A DNA stretch of 64,000 nt from Streptomyces sp. LaPpAH-108 (GTDB lineage: Bacteria; Actinomycetota; Actinomycetes; Streptomycetales; Streptomycetaceae): NCBI RefSeq assembly GCF_000373625.1, contig NZ_KB891994.1:186001-250000 (forward strand). The letters run 5' to 3'. Both the position numbers and the translations under genes were made by a program. Below are positions 22,139 through 30,857 of the stretch, in pieces. The stretch's first letter is position 1. Every line of letters starts with the position of its first letter. The notes beneath the pieces were generated by a model. The model was not told the DNA's origin. It searched no databases and worked only from the letters and a program-made list of their open reading frames with translations.

Positions 22139-23983
22139 TCAGCTCACCATCGCCTCCTCCACCAGCAGCTTCGCCGTGGCCGTGATGTTCGCGGCGTCGA
22201 TCCCGGCCGCGTGCAGCTGTTCCTCGGGCGTGGCGGAACCCGGCATCGTGCGCACCGCGAGCCGGACCAGGCGGGGCACCGGGCGGCCGTCGGTGAAGGC
22301 CTCCACCACGGCGTCCCCGATGCCGCCCTCCTCGCGGTGGTCCTCCACGGTCACCAGGCAGCCGGTGTCCTCGGCGGCCCGGCGCAGGGTCTCCACGTCC
22401 ACCGGCTTGACCGAGTACAGGTCGATGACGCGGACCCGGACGCCGTCCTCGGCGAGCCGGTCGGCGGCGGTCAGCGCCTCGGGCACGGTGACCCCGGCGG
22501 CGACGATGGTCAGCCGGTCCTCGGCGCTGGAGCGCAGCACCTTGCTGCCGCCGATGGGGAACTCCTCGTCGGGGCCGTAGATCACCGGGGTCTTGCCGCG
22601 CGAGGTGCGCAGATAGCGGATGTCCTTCAGGTCGGCCATGGCGGCGGTGAGCCGGGCGGTCTGGTTGGCGTCGCACGGGTAGAGCACCGTGGAGCCGTAG
22701 ACGGACCGGAACATCGCCAGGTCCTCCAGGCCCATCTGCGAGGGGCCGTCCTCGCCGATGGCGACGCCCGCGTGCGAGCCGACCAGGTTGATCCCGGAGC
22801 CGCTGATCGCGGCCATGCGCACGAAGTCGTAGGCGCGGGTCAGGAAGGCCGCGAAGGTGGCGGCGTAGGGCAGCCAGCCGCGGGAGGCGATGCCGACGGC
22901 GGAGGCGACCATCTGCTGTTCCGCGATGTACGTCTCGAAGAAGCGGTCCGGGTGTTCCTTGGCGAACTGCTCGGTGCGGGTGGAGTCGCCGACCTCGCCG
23001 TCCAGGACGACCACGTCGCCGCGCGCGGTGCCGAGCGCGGCGAGGGCGCCGCCGAAGGCGTCCCGGGTGGCGACCTCGTCGCCCACGTTCCAGCGCGGCA
23101 GGCTCAGCGGCTCGGTGGCGATGCGGCGCGGGGCCCCGGCGGGCGGCTCGGCGACCCGGACGCGCGCGTCGCGACGGCCGCCCAGCTCCTCGATCGCCTC
23201 GTCGGCGTCGGGCAGCGGCTTGCCGTGCTGGCCCTCGCGGTCCTCGACGGCGGCGACGCCCTTGCCCTTGAGGGTGCGGGCGAGGATCGCGGTGGGCTGC
23301 CCGGTGGTCGACAGGGCCTCGCCGTAGGCACGGTCGATGGCGTCCACGTCGTGCCCGTCGACCTCGATCGTGTGCCAGCCGAAGCCCTGGAAGCGGCGGG
23401 CGTAGGCGTCCAGGTCGTGGCCGTGCCGGGTGGGGCCGCGCTGGCCGAGCCGGTTCACGTCCACGATGACGGTGAGGTTGTCCAGGTGCTCGTACGCGGC
23501 GGTCTCGGCGGCCTCCCACACGGAGCCCTCGGCCATCTCGCTGTCCCCGCACAGCACCCATACGCGGCTGTCGGAGTGGTCCAGGCGCTTGCCCGCGAGG
23601 GCGATGCCGACGCCGACGGGCAGGCCCTGGCCGAGCGAGCCGGTGGCGGTCTCCACCCAGGGCAGCCGGCGCGGGGTCGGGTGGCCCTCCAGGCGGCTGC
23701 CGAGCCTGCGGAAGGTGAGCAGCTCGCCGTCGTCGATGGCCCCGGCGGCCTTGTACGCGGAGTACAGCAGCGGGGAGGCGTGGCCCTTGGAGAGGACGAA
23801 GCGGTCGTTGGCGGGGTTGTCCGGGCGCTCGAAGTCGTAGCGGAGGTGGTGCGCGAGCAGGACGGCCATCAGGTCCGCGGCCGACATGGAGGAGGTCGGG
23901 TGACCGGAGTTCGCGGCCTGCGCGGCCCGTACGCTGTCCACCCGCAACTGCTGTCCGAGTGCGGCGAGTTCTGCGGTGTTCAT
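22139..23983 (-). CDS. tkt: transketolase (short form)
   Basis: A 614-residue thiamine-diphosphate enzyme that moves two-carbon ketol units between sugar phosphates. The N-terminal domain has NSGHPTSSMSAADLMAVL, SKGHASPLLYSAY, TGSLGQGLPVGVG and the ThDP/Mg motif GDSEMAEGSVWEA with VDVNRLGQ. The pyrimidine-binding domain has FIAEQQ-type sequence (TYIAEQQMVASAVG), and the C-terminal domain ends normally. It is about 80 residues shorter than the classical tkt with tal in Streptomyces carbon metabolism, so it is probably a second, specialised paralogue. The ATG at 23983 has GGAAGGAGA just upstream. No pentose-phosphate partner gene is adjacent. Confidence 0.92.
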   Translation of the reverse strand: MNTAELAALGQQLRVDSVRAAQAANSGHPTSSMSAADLMAVLLAHHLRYDFERPDNPANDRFVLSKGHASPLLYSAYKAAGAIDDGELLTFRRLGSRLEGHPTPRRLPWVETATGSLGQGLPVGVGIALAGKRLDHSDSRVWVLCGDSEMAEGSVWEAAETAAYEHLDNLTVIVDVNRLGQRGPTRHGHDLDAYARRFQGFGWHTIEVDGHDVDAIDRAYGEALSTTGQPTAILARTLKGKGVAAVEDREGQHGKPLPDADEAIEELGGRRDARVRVAEPPAGAPRRIATEPLSLPRWNVGDEVATRDAFGGALAALGTARGDVVVLDGEVGDSTRTEQFAKEHPDRFFETYIAEQQMVASAVGIASRGWLPYAATFAAFLTRAYDFVRMAAISGSGINLVGSHAGVAIGEDGPSQMGLEDLAMFRSVYGSTVLYPCDANQTARLTAAMADLKDIRYLRTSRGKTPVIYGPDEEFPIGGSKVLRSSAEDRLTIVAAGVTVPEALTAADRLAEDGVRVRVIDLYSVKPVDVETLRRAAEDTGCLVTVEDHREEGGIGDAVVEAFTDGRPVPRLVRLAVRTMPGSATPEEQLHAAGIDAANITATAKLLVEEAMVS

Positions 23984-24173
23984 GAGTCTCCTTCCGTGGG
24001 GTCCGAGACGGTCGGACGGCGTCCGGGACCGGGGCCGCCGCCTACGGTCACCGTGCGTGAGCGCAGGGTGTGCGGCCCGTCCGACCTCCTCCGCGTATCC
24101 GGAGGGGCGCCGGGCAAACGCCCCGCGGGTCATCCGGGTGACGGCCGCTGCCCGGGCGCCCTCGAAGGCGACG

Positions 24174-24231
24174 GCCTGCGCGGGCCGGGGACAGCCTGTG
24201 CGGGCCGGGGGGACCGCCTGTGCGGGCCGGG
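24174..24231. repeat. three near-identical 16-17-bp direct repeats
   Basis: GCCTGYGCGGGCCGGG occurs at 24174, 24194 and 24216 (spacing 20 and 22 bp), in the 271-bp gap between the divergent transketolase and VOC genes. The last copy ends 23 nt before the VOC start. Confidence 0.7.
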
Positions 24232-24254
24232 TCGTCCCAACTAGGCTCGTCCGT

Positions 24255-24602
24255 ATGGAGATTCTGGGCGCCACACTGCGCATCTGCGTCGACGACCTCG
24301 AGACCACGATCCCGTTCTACGAGCGGCTGACGGGCACCCGGGCGCACCGGTTCGGGCGGGGCGGGGTGCAGGCCGCGGCGATCGGCTCGTTCCTGCTGAT
24401 GAGCGGGCCGGAGGCCGAGCTGGAGGTGCTGCGCAAGGTGACGGCGACCATCGCGGTGAAGGACGTGGACGAGGCCCACCGGCAGCTCACGGAGCTGGGC
24501 GCGCGCGTGGTCGCGGGTCCGCTGGCGACCCCGGCGGGCCGGAACCTGCTCGCGGTGCACCCGGACGGCTCGGTCTTCGAGTACGTCGACCAGCCGGGCT
24601 GA
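24255..24602 (+). CDS. VOC (glyoxalase/bleomycin-resistance fold) protein
   Basis: A 115-residue single-module vicinal-oxygen-chelate protein: ILGATLRICVDDLETTIPFYERLTG at the start and VHPDGSVFEYVD at the end, the two beta-alpha-beta-beta-beta halves. As in many small members, metal ligands are incomplete: a Glu is present in VFEYVD but the first-half His is not obvious. It may bind a small molecule rather than catalyse. The ATG at 24255 is clear. It is convergent with a GNAT gene 56 bp downstream. Confidence 0.88.
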   Translation: MEILGATLRICVDDLETTIPFYERLTGTRAHRFGRGGVQAAAIGSFLLMSGPEAELEVLRKVTATIAVKDVDEAHRQLTELGARVVAGPLATPAGRNLLAVHPDGSVFEYVDQPG

Positions 24603-24658
24603 GCGGGGCGCCCCGACGAGGTGCGGACGCCGGTGTCGGCTCTGGCCCGTATCGGTCG

Positions 24659-25210
24659 TCAGCCCCCGGCCCGCATCTCGGTCGTCAGCGCCCAGCGTTC
24701 ATGGTCGCGCCACTCGCCGCCGACCTGGATCATCTTCGGCGAGAAGCCCTCGAGCCGGAACCCCGCGCCCCGCGCGAGCGCGATCGACGCGGTGTTCCCG
24801 GGCTGGACGTTGATCTCCAGCCGGTGCAGACCGAGCGCCCCGAAGGCGTACCCGATCACCACCTCCAGCGCCTCCCGCATCAGCCCCCGTCCGGCGGCGT
24901 GCGCGAAGGCGCCGTACCCGAGCGCGCCGCACTGGAAGCCGCCCCGCACGATGTTGTTGATGTTGACGAACCCGGCGATGTCCCCGGAGCCCTTCTCGCA
25001 GACCAGGAATCCGGCCCGCGCCGGGCTGTCGATCAGCTGGGCGGCGTACTCCGCGTAGGCGGCCTCACTGTCGGGCAGCACCAGCCACGGCGCGTGCAGG
25101 TCCTTGCTCTCCCGCACCCGCCGGACGAACTCCTCGCCGTCCTCCCTCCGGAACCGCCGGACGGCGACGCGGGGACCTTCGGCGAGGTGGTGACGCGAAC
25201 TGTGCGGCAT
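24659..25210 (-). CDS. GNAT acetyltransferase, RimJ/RimL type
   Basis: A 183-residue N-acetyltransferase. The first strand and motif C are VAVRRFRREDGEEFVRRV, the acetyl-CoA loop is GYGAFAHAAGRGLMREAL (a variant of the QxxGxG/A signature), and motif B is LHRLEINVQPGNTASIALARGAGFRLEG. This is the pattern of RimJ/RimL enzymes, which acetylate N-terminal alpha-amino groups of ribosomal proteins or small amines; the target here is unknown. The ATG at 25210 lies 9 nt after the membrane-protein stop, so it is probably co-transcribed with the MerR and membrane genes upstream. Confidence 0.9.
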   Translation of the reverse strand: MPHSSRHHLAEGPRVAVRRFRREDGEEFVRRVRESKDLHAPWLVLPDSEAAYAEYAAQLIDSPARAGFLVCEKGSGDIAGFVNINNIVRGGFQCGALGYGAFAHAAGRGLMREALEVVIGYAFGALGLHRLEINVQPGNTASIALARGAGFRLEGFSPKMIQVGGEWRDHERWALTTEMRAGG

Positions 25211-25219
25211 CGGCCCAGC

Positions 25220-25885
25220 TTAAGCTCGACCGCCCGGCCCTTCGACGGAGTCGGCCGCGCGATCCCGGGTGAGGGCGAGGACCAGCGCACGCGGATCGTC
25301 CGCGTGGAACCTGAGGGTGCGCACCCGGCCCCGCTTACCCAACGGGCGGACGTACGGCACCGGTTCGGCCAGCTCCACCGTCACCGTGGTCTGGCCGCCC
25401 ACCGAGAGGTCCAGCTCCCCGGCCGGGCCGACGCACAGCAGGCCCCGGCCCGGACAACGCCGGTCGACGCGCGCGCAGGCGATGGCGTCGGCCGGGACGT
25501 GGAGGTCGAACAGCACGCCGTACCGTACGCGCAGCGAGCCGTCCGGGCCGACGAGGTGCGGCCGGGTCACGCAGGCCGCGTGCAGCGCGAGGACCAGCAC
25601 GATCCCGTACACGTCGAGCACGAGCAGGATGCGGTGGACCAGTGGCCAGGGGATCAGCAGGGCGAGCATGACGGTCTCCACGACCGAGACGAAGAGCAGG
25701 CCGTACACCATGGCCGTCTGGGGCTCGGTGTAGGGGACGGCCAGGGCGCCGTCGGGGACCTGGCGGCGGCGCAGGGTCCAGAGCGCGAGGGCGTACAGGG
25801 CGCGGACCTCGTGCGCGACGATCCGGCGTACGGGCGTGGGGACCAGTCCGGCGAGGGCCGCGGCCCGTCGGGCGCGGGTGGTCAT
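25220..25885 (-). CDS. membrane protein of unknown function, coupled to MerR regulator
   Basis: A 221-residue protein with two membrane segments in the middle (about residues 58-78, YGLLFVSVVETVMLALLIP, and 82-102, HRILLVLDVYGIVLVLALH) and a soluble C-terminal half rich in beta strands (SLRVRYGVLFDLHVPADAI, ... VTVELAEPVPYVRPLG). It resembles actinobacterial membrane proteins with a PH-like domain but I do not recognise the family firmly. The ATG at 25885 overlaps the MerR stop by 4 bp (ATGA), so the two are translated together; it may be the main target of that regulator. Confidence 0.75.
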   Translation of the reverse strand: MTTRARRAAALAGLVPTPVRRIVAHEVRALYALALWTLRRRQVPDGALAVPYTEPQTAMVYGLLFVSVVETVMLALLIPWPLVHRILLVLDVYGIVLVLALHAACVTRPHLVGPDGSLRVRYGVLFDLHVPADAIACARVDRRCPGRGLLCVGPAGELDLSVGGQTTVTVELAEPVPYVRPLGKRGRVRTLRFHADDPRALVLALTRDRAADSVEGPGGRA

Positions 25886-26625
25886 GCTCCGCTCCGCTCG
25901 ATCCGGGCGGCCAGGTCGGTCATCACCCGGCGTACCACCTCGGCCTGGGCCGGTGGGTAGTCGGCGAGCAGCGCCTCGCCGAAGCCGGGGTTCGACCGGC
26001 CCGGTCCCGCCGGGATCGCGGCGACGACCTCGTCGGGCACGGCGGCGGCCATGTCCTCGGCCAGGGCCGCGATCCGGGGGTCGTCCGGCGCCGCGTCCTC
26101 CAGTGCGTCCAGCCGCTCGTACAGCCCGAGCAGCGCCGGGTCCTCGGACAGCGGGAACAGGGCGTCGTACACCGCCTCGCCGCCCGCCACCGTCTCCAGC
26201 AGGGCCAGGTGTTCGCGGTCCTTGGCGGCGGAGGGCGACGTGGTCGCGGGGGCGGCGCGCAGCAGGGCGGAGAGGGCGGGTGAGAGCGGGGCGTCCGGGG
26301 TGAGGGGGCCCGCCAGGAGGTCGGCCAGGACCTCGCGGCGCCGCCGGATCTCCTGTTCCTGGCGGGCCAGGTCGGCGTCCAGTTCCCGCAGCACCTCGGC
26401 CAGTTCGCGCCCGGCGTCGTCCGCGAGCACGTCCCGCACCTCGTCCAGCGAGAGGCCCAGTTCGGTCAGCCTGCGGATGCGGGCCAGCAGCACGGCGTGC
26501 CGCAGGGTGTAGGAGCGGTAGCCGTTGGCCCGCCGGACCGGCTCGGGCAGCAGGCCGATGTGGTGGTAGTGCCGCACGGCTCGGGTGGTGACTCCGACGA
26601 GCGCGGCGATCTCTCCGATGCGCAT
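25882..26625 (-). CDS. MerR family transcriptional regulator
   Basis: A 247-residue regulator. The winged HTH is at the N-terminus (MRIGEIAALVGVTTRAVRHY, then GLLPEPVRRANGYRSYTLRH), followed by the dimerising coiled coil (DADLARQEQEIRRRREVLAD). The C-terminal effector region, about 120 residues, lacks paired cysteines, so it is not a metal sensor; it resembles ligand- or multidrug-type MerR proteins. The ATG at 26625 is the conserved start. A dyad with GTTGAC/GTCAAC arms lies immediately upstream with a -35-like TTGACC, fitting autoregulation by DNA distortion. It is coupled to a membrane protein. Confidence 0.92.
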   Translation of the reverse strand: MRIGEIAALVGVTTRAVRHYHHIGLLPEPVRRANGYRSYTLRHAVLLARIRRLTELGLSLDEVRDVLADDAGRELAEVLRELDADLARQEQEIRRRREVLADLLAGPLTPDAPLSPALSALLRAAPATTSPSAAKDREHLALLETVAGGEAVYDALFPLSEDPALLGLYERLDALEDAAPDDPRIAALAEDMAAAVPDEVVAAIPAGPGRSNPGFGEALLADYPPAQAEVVRRVMTDLAARIERSGA

Positions 26626-26640
26626 GCGGCCAGTAAAAAC

Positions 26641-26663
26641 GTTGACGTCGCGGCAGGGTCAAC
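26641..26663 (-). promoter_or_regulatory. MerR-type promoter/operator dyad
   Basis: GTTGAC (26641-26646) and GTCAAC (26658-26663) are exact inverted arms 11 bp apart, 15 nt upstream of the merR start. On the minus strand TTGACC serves as a -35 with a roughly 19-bp spacer to a TTTACT -10-like box, the long spacing typical of MerR-activated promoters. Confidence 0.6.
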
Positions 26664-27587
26664 TCATCGCAGCGCCGGTTCCGCCAAGGTCAGCGTGCCC
26701 TGGTCCGCGTCGAGTTCGGCCGTCACCCCGAACGGGATCGTCAGCGCGTCCGCGCCGTGCCCGAAGCCGAACTCCTCGGCGACGGGCACCCCGAGGGGGC
26801 CGAGCCGGTCGGCGAGCAGGGGGCGGACCCGGTCGTAGGGGTCGCACTTCTCCCAGGAGCCGAGGAGGACGCCGCGCACCCCCTCCAGCCAGTCGGAGCG
26901 CAGGAGTTGGGTGAGGTAGCGGTCGAGGCGGTACGTCTCCTCGCCCACGTCCTCCAGGCAGAGCAGGCCGCCGTGGGCCGAGGGGCGGGCGTGCGGGGTG
27001 CCGAGTTCGGCGGCGAGCAGGGAGAGACAGCCGCCCAGGGTGACACCGTGGGCCCGGCCGGGGACCAGGGCGCCGCCGCCCGAGGCGATGACCTGGACCT
27101 TCTCCGGGGCGAGCAGGGTGAGCCGCAGGTGGTCGCGGGCGCGCTCGCTGCCGATGAAGTCGATCCCGGCCGCCATCGGGCCGTGCAGGGTGACCAGGCC
27201 GAGCCGGGTGGCGATGGCCTCGTGCAGCACGGTGATGTCGCTGAAGCCGACGAACACCTTCGGCCCGGCCGCCCGCATCGCCTCCCAGTCGAGCAGGTCG
27301 ACCATGCGCTGGACGCCGTAGCCGCCGCGCGCGCAGAGCACGGCGTCCACGGAGGGGTCGCACCAGGCGCGCTGGAAGTCGGCGGCGCGGTCGGCGTCGG
27401 TGCCCGCGAGATAGGCGAACTCGTCGTGCCGGTCCAGGACATGGGGCGCGACGACCGGCTCGAGGCCCCAGTCGCGCAGCACGTCCAGGCCCGCGCGCAG
27501 CCGTTCGCCGGGCACCGGCCCGCTGGGCGCGACCACGGCGATGCGGGCTCCGGGGGCGAGCCGGGCGGGGCGTACCAGTTCTCTCAT
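26664..27587 (-). CDS. LD-carboxypeptidase (peptidase S66)
   Basis: A 307-residue serine peptidase of family S66, which removes the terminal D-residue from muramoyl tetrapeptides during murein recycling. The catalytic Ser is in VGFSDITVLHEAI, the Glu in LEDVGEETYRLDR and the His in FGFGHGADAL, the known S66 triad order. The N-terminal domain has APGARIAVVAPSGPV and CARGGYGVQRMVDLLDW. There is no signal peptide, so it is cytoplasmic. The ATG at 27587 overlaps the stop of the S9 peptidase by 4 bp (ATGA), placing it last in a four-peptidase operon. Confidence 0.94.
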   Translation of the reverse strand: MRELVRPARLAPGARIAVVAPSGPVPGERLRAGLDVLRDWGLEPVVAPHVLDRHDEFAYLAGTDADRAADFQRAWCDPSVDAVLCARGGYGVQRMVDLLDWEAMRAAGPKVFVGFSDITVLHEAIATRLGLVTLHGPMAAGIDFIGSERARDHLRLTLLAPEKVQVIASGGGALVPGRAHGVTLGGCLSLLAAELGTPHARPSAHGGLLCLEDVGEETYRLDRYLTQLLRSDWLEGVRGVLLGSWEKCDPYDRVRPLLADRLGPLGVPVAEEFGFGHGADALTIPFGVTAELDADQGTLTLAEPALR

Positions 27588-29548
27588 CCGTGCAGCTCCA
27601 GCTTCGGTACGTCCGTCACGTCCAGTCCGAACACCTGGGCGTACAGGGAGAGTTCGGCTTCCAGGGCGCGTACGAGGGTGTCGGTACGGCGGAAGCCGTG
27701 GCCCTCGCCCTCGAAGGTGAGGTAGGCGTGCGGGACGCCCCGGCCCGCGAGTTCGGCGAGCAGGTGCTCGCACTGGGCGGGCGGGCAGATCACGTCGTCC
27801 AGGCCCTGGAGCAGCAGGAACGGAGCGGTGAGCCGGTCGGCGCGGGTGACGGGCGAGCGCTCGGCGTACCGCTCGGGCACCTCCTGGAGCGGTCCGACCA
27901 GCGACTCCAGATAGCGCGACTCGAAGTCGTGGGTGTCGCCGGGGCCCCAGGTGGCGAGGTCGAGAATGGGGTAGCTGATCGTGCCGCAGGCGTAGACGTC
28001 GGTGCCGGTCAGCGAGGCGGCGGCGGTCCAGCCGCCCGCGCTGCCGCCCCGGATCGCGAGCCGGTCCCGGTCGGCGGCGCCCTCCTCCGCGAGGCCGAGG
28101 GCGACGGCCGCGCAGTCCTCGACGTCGACCACGCCCCACTGTTCGCGCAGCCGCTCGCGGTAGGCGCGGCCATAACCGGTGGAGCCGCCGTAGTTGACCT
28201 CGGCGACGCCGATGCCGCGCGAGGTGAAGTAGGCGATGTCGAGGTCCAGGACGAGCGGCACCCGGCTGGTGGGACCGCCGTGCGCCCAGATCACGTAGGG
28301 CGGCAACTCGCCGTCGGGGGCGCTCCGTTCGGGGTGGTGCGGCGGATAGACGTGGGCGTGCACCTCGCGGCCACCGGGCCCGGTGAAGACGCGGGCCCGC
28401 GGCTCGGGGTAGTAGGCGGGGTCCACGGGGTCGTGGTGGCGGGCGCCCACGGCGCGGGCCCGCCCGGTGACGGTGTCCAGCTCGACGACCTCGTACCCGC
28501 GGTGCGGACCGGCACCGACGGCGACGACTCTCGCGCCGTGCGCGGCCAGGGTCGAGGCGTACTCGGTCCAGGGTCCGGCGGCGTCGGCCACCTCGCCGGA
28601 CTCGGGGTCGAGTATCCCGAGCACGGCGGCACCGCGCCCGTGCAGCACCGCGATCAGCCCGCTGTCCAGCGGCGCGAACCAGCGCAGGCCCAGCTTCCAC
28701 AGCGGGCCGCCGAACTCCTCCGCGCGCGGGCACAGCGGGGTGCCGTCCCGGTAGAGGTTCCACCAGCCGTCGCGGTCACTGGCGTACAGCAGCCGCCCGT
28801 CGGCGGACCACTCCACCTGGGTCACGGACTCCTCGGGCCCGCCCGCGACGACTTCGGGCTCGCCCAGCGTTCCGTCGTCCCCGACCTCCGCGACGAGGAG
28901 TTCGGTGCCCTCCCACGGCATCCGGGGATGGTCCCAGCCGAGCCACGCGGCCCGCCGCCCGTCCGGCGACAGCCGGGCTCCGGTGACGAACCGGTGCCGC
29001 TCCGGGGCGAGTTCGCGTACGGCCGTACGGTCCTCGGCGGCCGAGCCGTCCAGCGGTACGGCCACCAGGACGCGGCGCAGGTCGCCCGGCCCCTCGCCGG
29101 TGAACTCCTCCAGGACGCACCAGACTTCGCCCCGGGCGAGGTCGATGCGCGGCTCGGCCCAGCGCAGCCCGCCGCCGACCGGGGAGAGCGGGGTCAACGG
29201 GCGCGGCTCGGCGCCGGGTTCACGGAGGTAGAGCCGCTGGTCGGCGAAGTGGGTGAAGACGAGCAGGGGGTGACCGCCGTGGGGTACGGCGTCCCAGGGA
29301 CGGCCGCCGTACTCGATGACGCGGTTGCGCACGTTCCACGGCGCGGGCAGCACCGTCTCCTCGGTGCCGTCGGCCGTGCGCCGGACGAGGGTGCGGCGGC
29401 CTCCCTCGGCGGGCCGGGGCTCGGTCCACCACACCTCGTCGCCGACGAACCCGGCCCACTCCGGGTGCCCGTCGTGCGCGGCGGCCAGGGCCGCGTCGAC
29501 GGGCGAGGGCCAACTGCCGTACGCCTGCTCGATCATGTCCTCCCCCAT
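27584..29548 (-). CDS. S9 family peptidase (prolyl oligopeptidase/acylaminoacyl-peptidase type)
   Basis: A 654-residue cytoplasmic serine peptidase. The N-terminal 380 or so residues form a beta-propeller (repeats such as ARLSPDGRRAAWLGWDHPRM and EWSADGRLLYASDRDGWWNL). The C-terminal alpha/beta hydrolase domain has the nucleophile in IRGGSAGGWTA, Asp in LQGLDDVICPP and His in GEGHGFRRT. The propeller admits only short peptides. It overlaps the S66 gene downstream and starts 5 nt after the M20 stop. The ATG at 29548 is used; an ATG at 29536 sits closer to a GGGGGAGG and is a real alternative (4 residues shorter). Confidence 0.93.
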   Translation of the reverse strand: MGEDMIEQAYGSWPSPVDAALAAAHDGHPEWAGFVGDEVWWTEPRPAEGGRRTLVRRTADGTEETVLPAPWNVRNRVIEYGGRPWDAVPHGGHPLLVFTHFADQRLYLREPGAEPRPLTPLSPVGGGLRWAEPRIDLARGEVWCVLEEFTGEGPGDLRRVLVAVPLDGSAAEDRTAVRELAPERHRFVTGARLSPDGRRAAWLGWDHPRMPWEGTELLVAEVGDDGTLGEPEVVAGGPEESVTQVEWSADGRLLYASDRDGWWNLYRDGTPLCPRAEEFGGPLWKLGLRWFAPLDSGLIAVLHGRGAAVLGILDPESGEVADAAGPWTEYASTLAAHGARVVAVGAGPHRGYEVVELDTVTGRARAVGARHHDPVDPAYYPEPRARVFTGPGGREVHAHVYPPHHPERSAPDGELPPYVIWAHGGPTSRVPLVLDLDIAYFTSRGIGVAEVNYGGSTGYGRAYRERLREQWGVVDVEDCAAVALGLAEEGAADRDRLAIRGGSAGGWTAAASLTGTDVYACGTISYPILDLATWGPGDTHDFESRYLESLVGPLQEVPERYAERSPVTRADRLTAPFLLLQGLDDVICPPAQCEHLLAELAGRGVPHAYLTFEGEGHGFRRTDTLVRALEAELSLYAQVFGLDVTDVPKLELHG

Positions 29549-29552
29549 CCGT

Positions 29553-30857
29553 TCAGGCCGTGCGCAGGAAGTGGTCCAGGACGCGGACGCCGAAGTGCAG
29601 CGCGTCCACGGGCACCCGCTCGTCCACGCCGTGGAAGAGTGCCTGGTAGTCGAAGTCCTCGGGCAGCCGCAGCGGGGCGAACCCGTATCCCTTGATGCCG
29701 AGTGGGGAGAACTGCTTGGCGTCGGTGCCGCCGGACATGCAGTACGGCACGACGTGCGCGCCGGGCGCGAACTCCTCCACGGCGGCGCGCATCCGGGCGT
29801 AGACCGGCGCGTCCACCGGTGCCTGGAGGGCGACGCCGTGATGCACGAAGTCCCAGTCCACGTCGGGGCCGGTGAGCTGGTCGAGGGTGGCGCGGAACTC
29901 GTCCTCGGTGCCGGGGAGGAAGCGGCCGTCGACGTGGGCGCTCGCCTCGCCGGGGATGACGTTGACCTTGTAACCGGCGCCCAGCATGGTCGGGTTGGCG
30001 CTGTTGCGGACGGTCGCCTCGACGAGCTTGGCGGCCGGGCCGAGCTTGGAGAGCAGCAGGTCGGCGTCGTCCGGGTCGTCCTCCAGGCCGTAGAGCGCGG
30101 CGAGTTCGGTGAGCGCGGCGCGGACCGTGGGGGTGATCCTGAGCGGCCACTCGTACTCACCGATGCGGGTGACGGCGGCGGCGACCCGCGTCACCGCGTT
30201 CTGGCGGTTCACCTTCGAGCCGTGCCCGGCCCGGCCGCTCGCGGTGAGCCGCAGCCAGCCGGTGCCGCGCTCCCCCGCCGCGACGGGGTAGATCTCGCGC
30301 CCGGTGCCGTCGTGGAAGGTGAAGGCCCCCGACTCCCCGACGGCCTCCGTACAGCCCTCGAACAGCTCCGGGTGCGCGTCCGCGAGGAACCCGGCGCCGT
30401 CGACGGCACTGTCCTCCTCGTCGGCGGTGAACGCGATCACGATGTCACGGCGCGGCCGTACGCCCTCCCGGGCCCAGGCGCGCGCGACCGCCAGGATCAT
30501 CGCGTCCATGTTCTTCATGTCGACGGCGCCGCGCCCCCACACCACGCCGTCGCGGACCTCGCCCGAGAACGGGTCCACGCTCCAGTCGGCGGCCTGGGCC
30601 GGCACCACGTCGAGATGCCCGTGCACCAGGAGGGCGTCGGCGTCCGGGTCGGTGCCCGCGATCCGGGCGACCACATTGCCCCGCCCGGGTGTGCGCTCCA
30701 GCAGCACCGGTTCCAGACCGGCCCCGGCGAGGCGCTCGGCCGCGTACTCGGCGGCGGGCCGCTCCCGGCAGTCCCCGCCGCCCCGGTTGGTGGTGTCGAT
30801 CCGGATGAGATCCGAGGTGAACTCGACGACCTCGTCCAGGGCTTGCTGGTCAGCCAT
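29553..30857 (-). CDS. M20 family dipeptidase/deacylase
   Basis: A 434-residue co-catalytic zinc peptidase. Zinc ligands and the catalytic Glu appear in order: HGHLDVVPA, GRGAVDMKNMDAM, FTADEEDSAVDGAGF, GESGAF and, near the end, FHGVDERVPVDAL. The dimerisation (lid) domain is about residues 190-310. The M20 family cleaves dipeptides or N-acyl amino acids. It overlaps the M55 gene (start at 30857 inside the M55 3' end) and is followed within 4 nt by the S9 gene, so it is part of the same transcript. The dipeptide specificity is not readable. Confidence 0.94.
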   Translation of the reverse strand: MADQQALDEVVEFTSDLIRIDTTNRGGGDCRERPAAEYAAERLAGAGLEPVLLERTPGRGNVVARIAGTDPDADALLVHGHLDVVPAQAADWSVDPFSGEVRDGVVWGRGAVDMKNMDAMILAVARAWAREGVRPRRDIVIAFTADEEDSAVDGAGFLADAHPELFEGCTEAVGESGAFTFHDGTGREIYPVAAGERGTGWLRLTASGRAGHGSKVNRQNAVTRVAAAVTRIGEYEWPLRITPTVRAALTELAALYGLEDDPDDADLLLSKLGPAAKLVEATVRNSANPTMLGAGYKVNVIPGEASAHVDGRFLPGTEDEFRATLDQLTGPDVDWDFVHHGVALQAPVDAPVYARMRAAVEEFAPGAHVVPYCMSGGTDAKQFSPLGIKGYGFAPLRLPEDFDYQALFHGVDERVPVDALHFGVRVLDHFLRTA

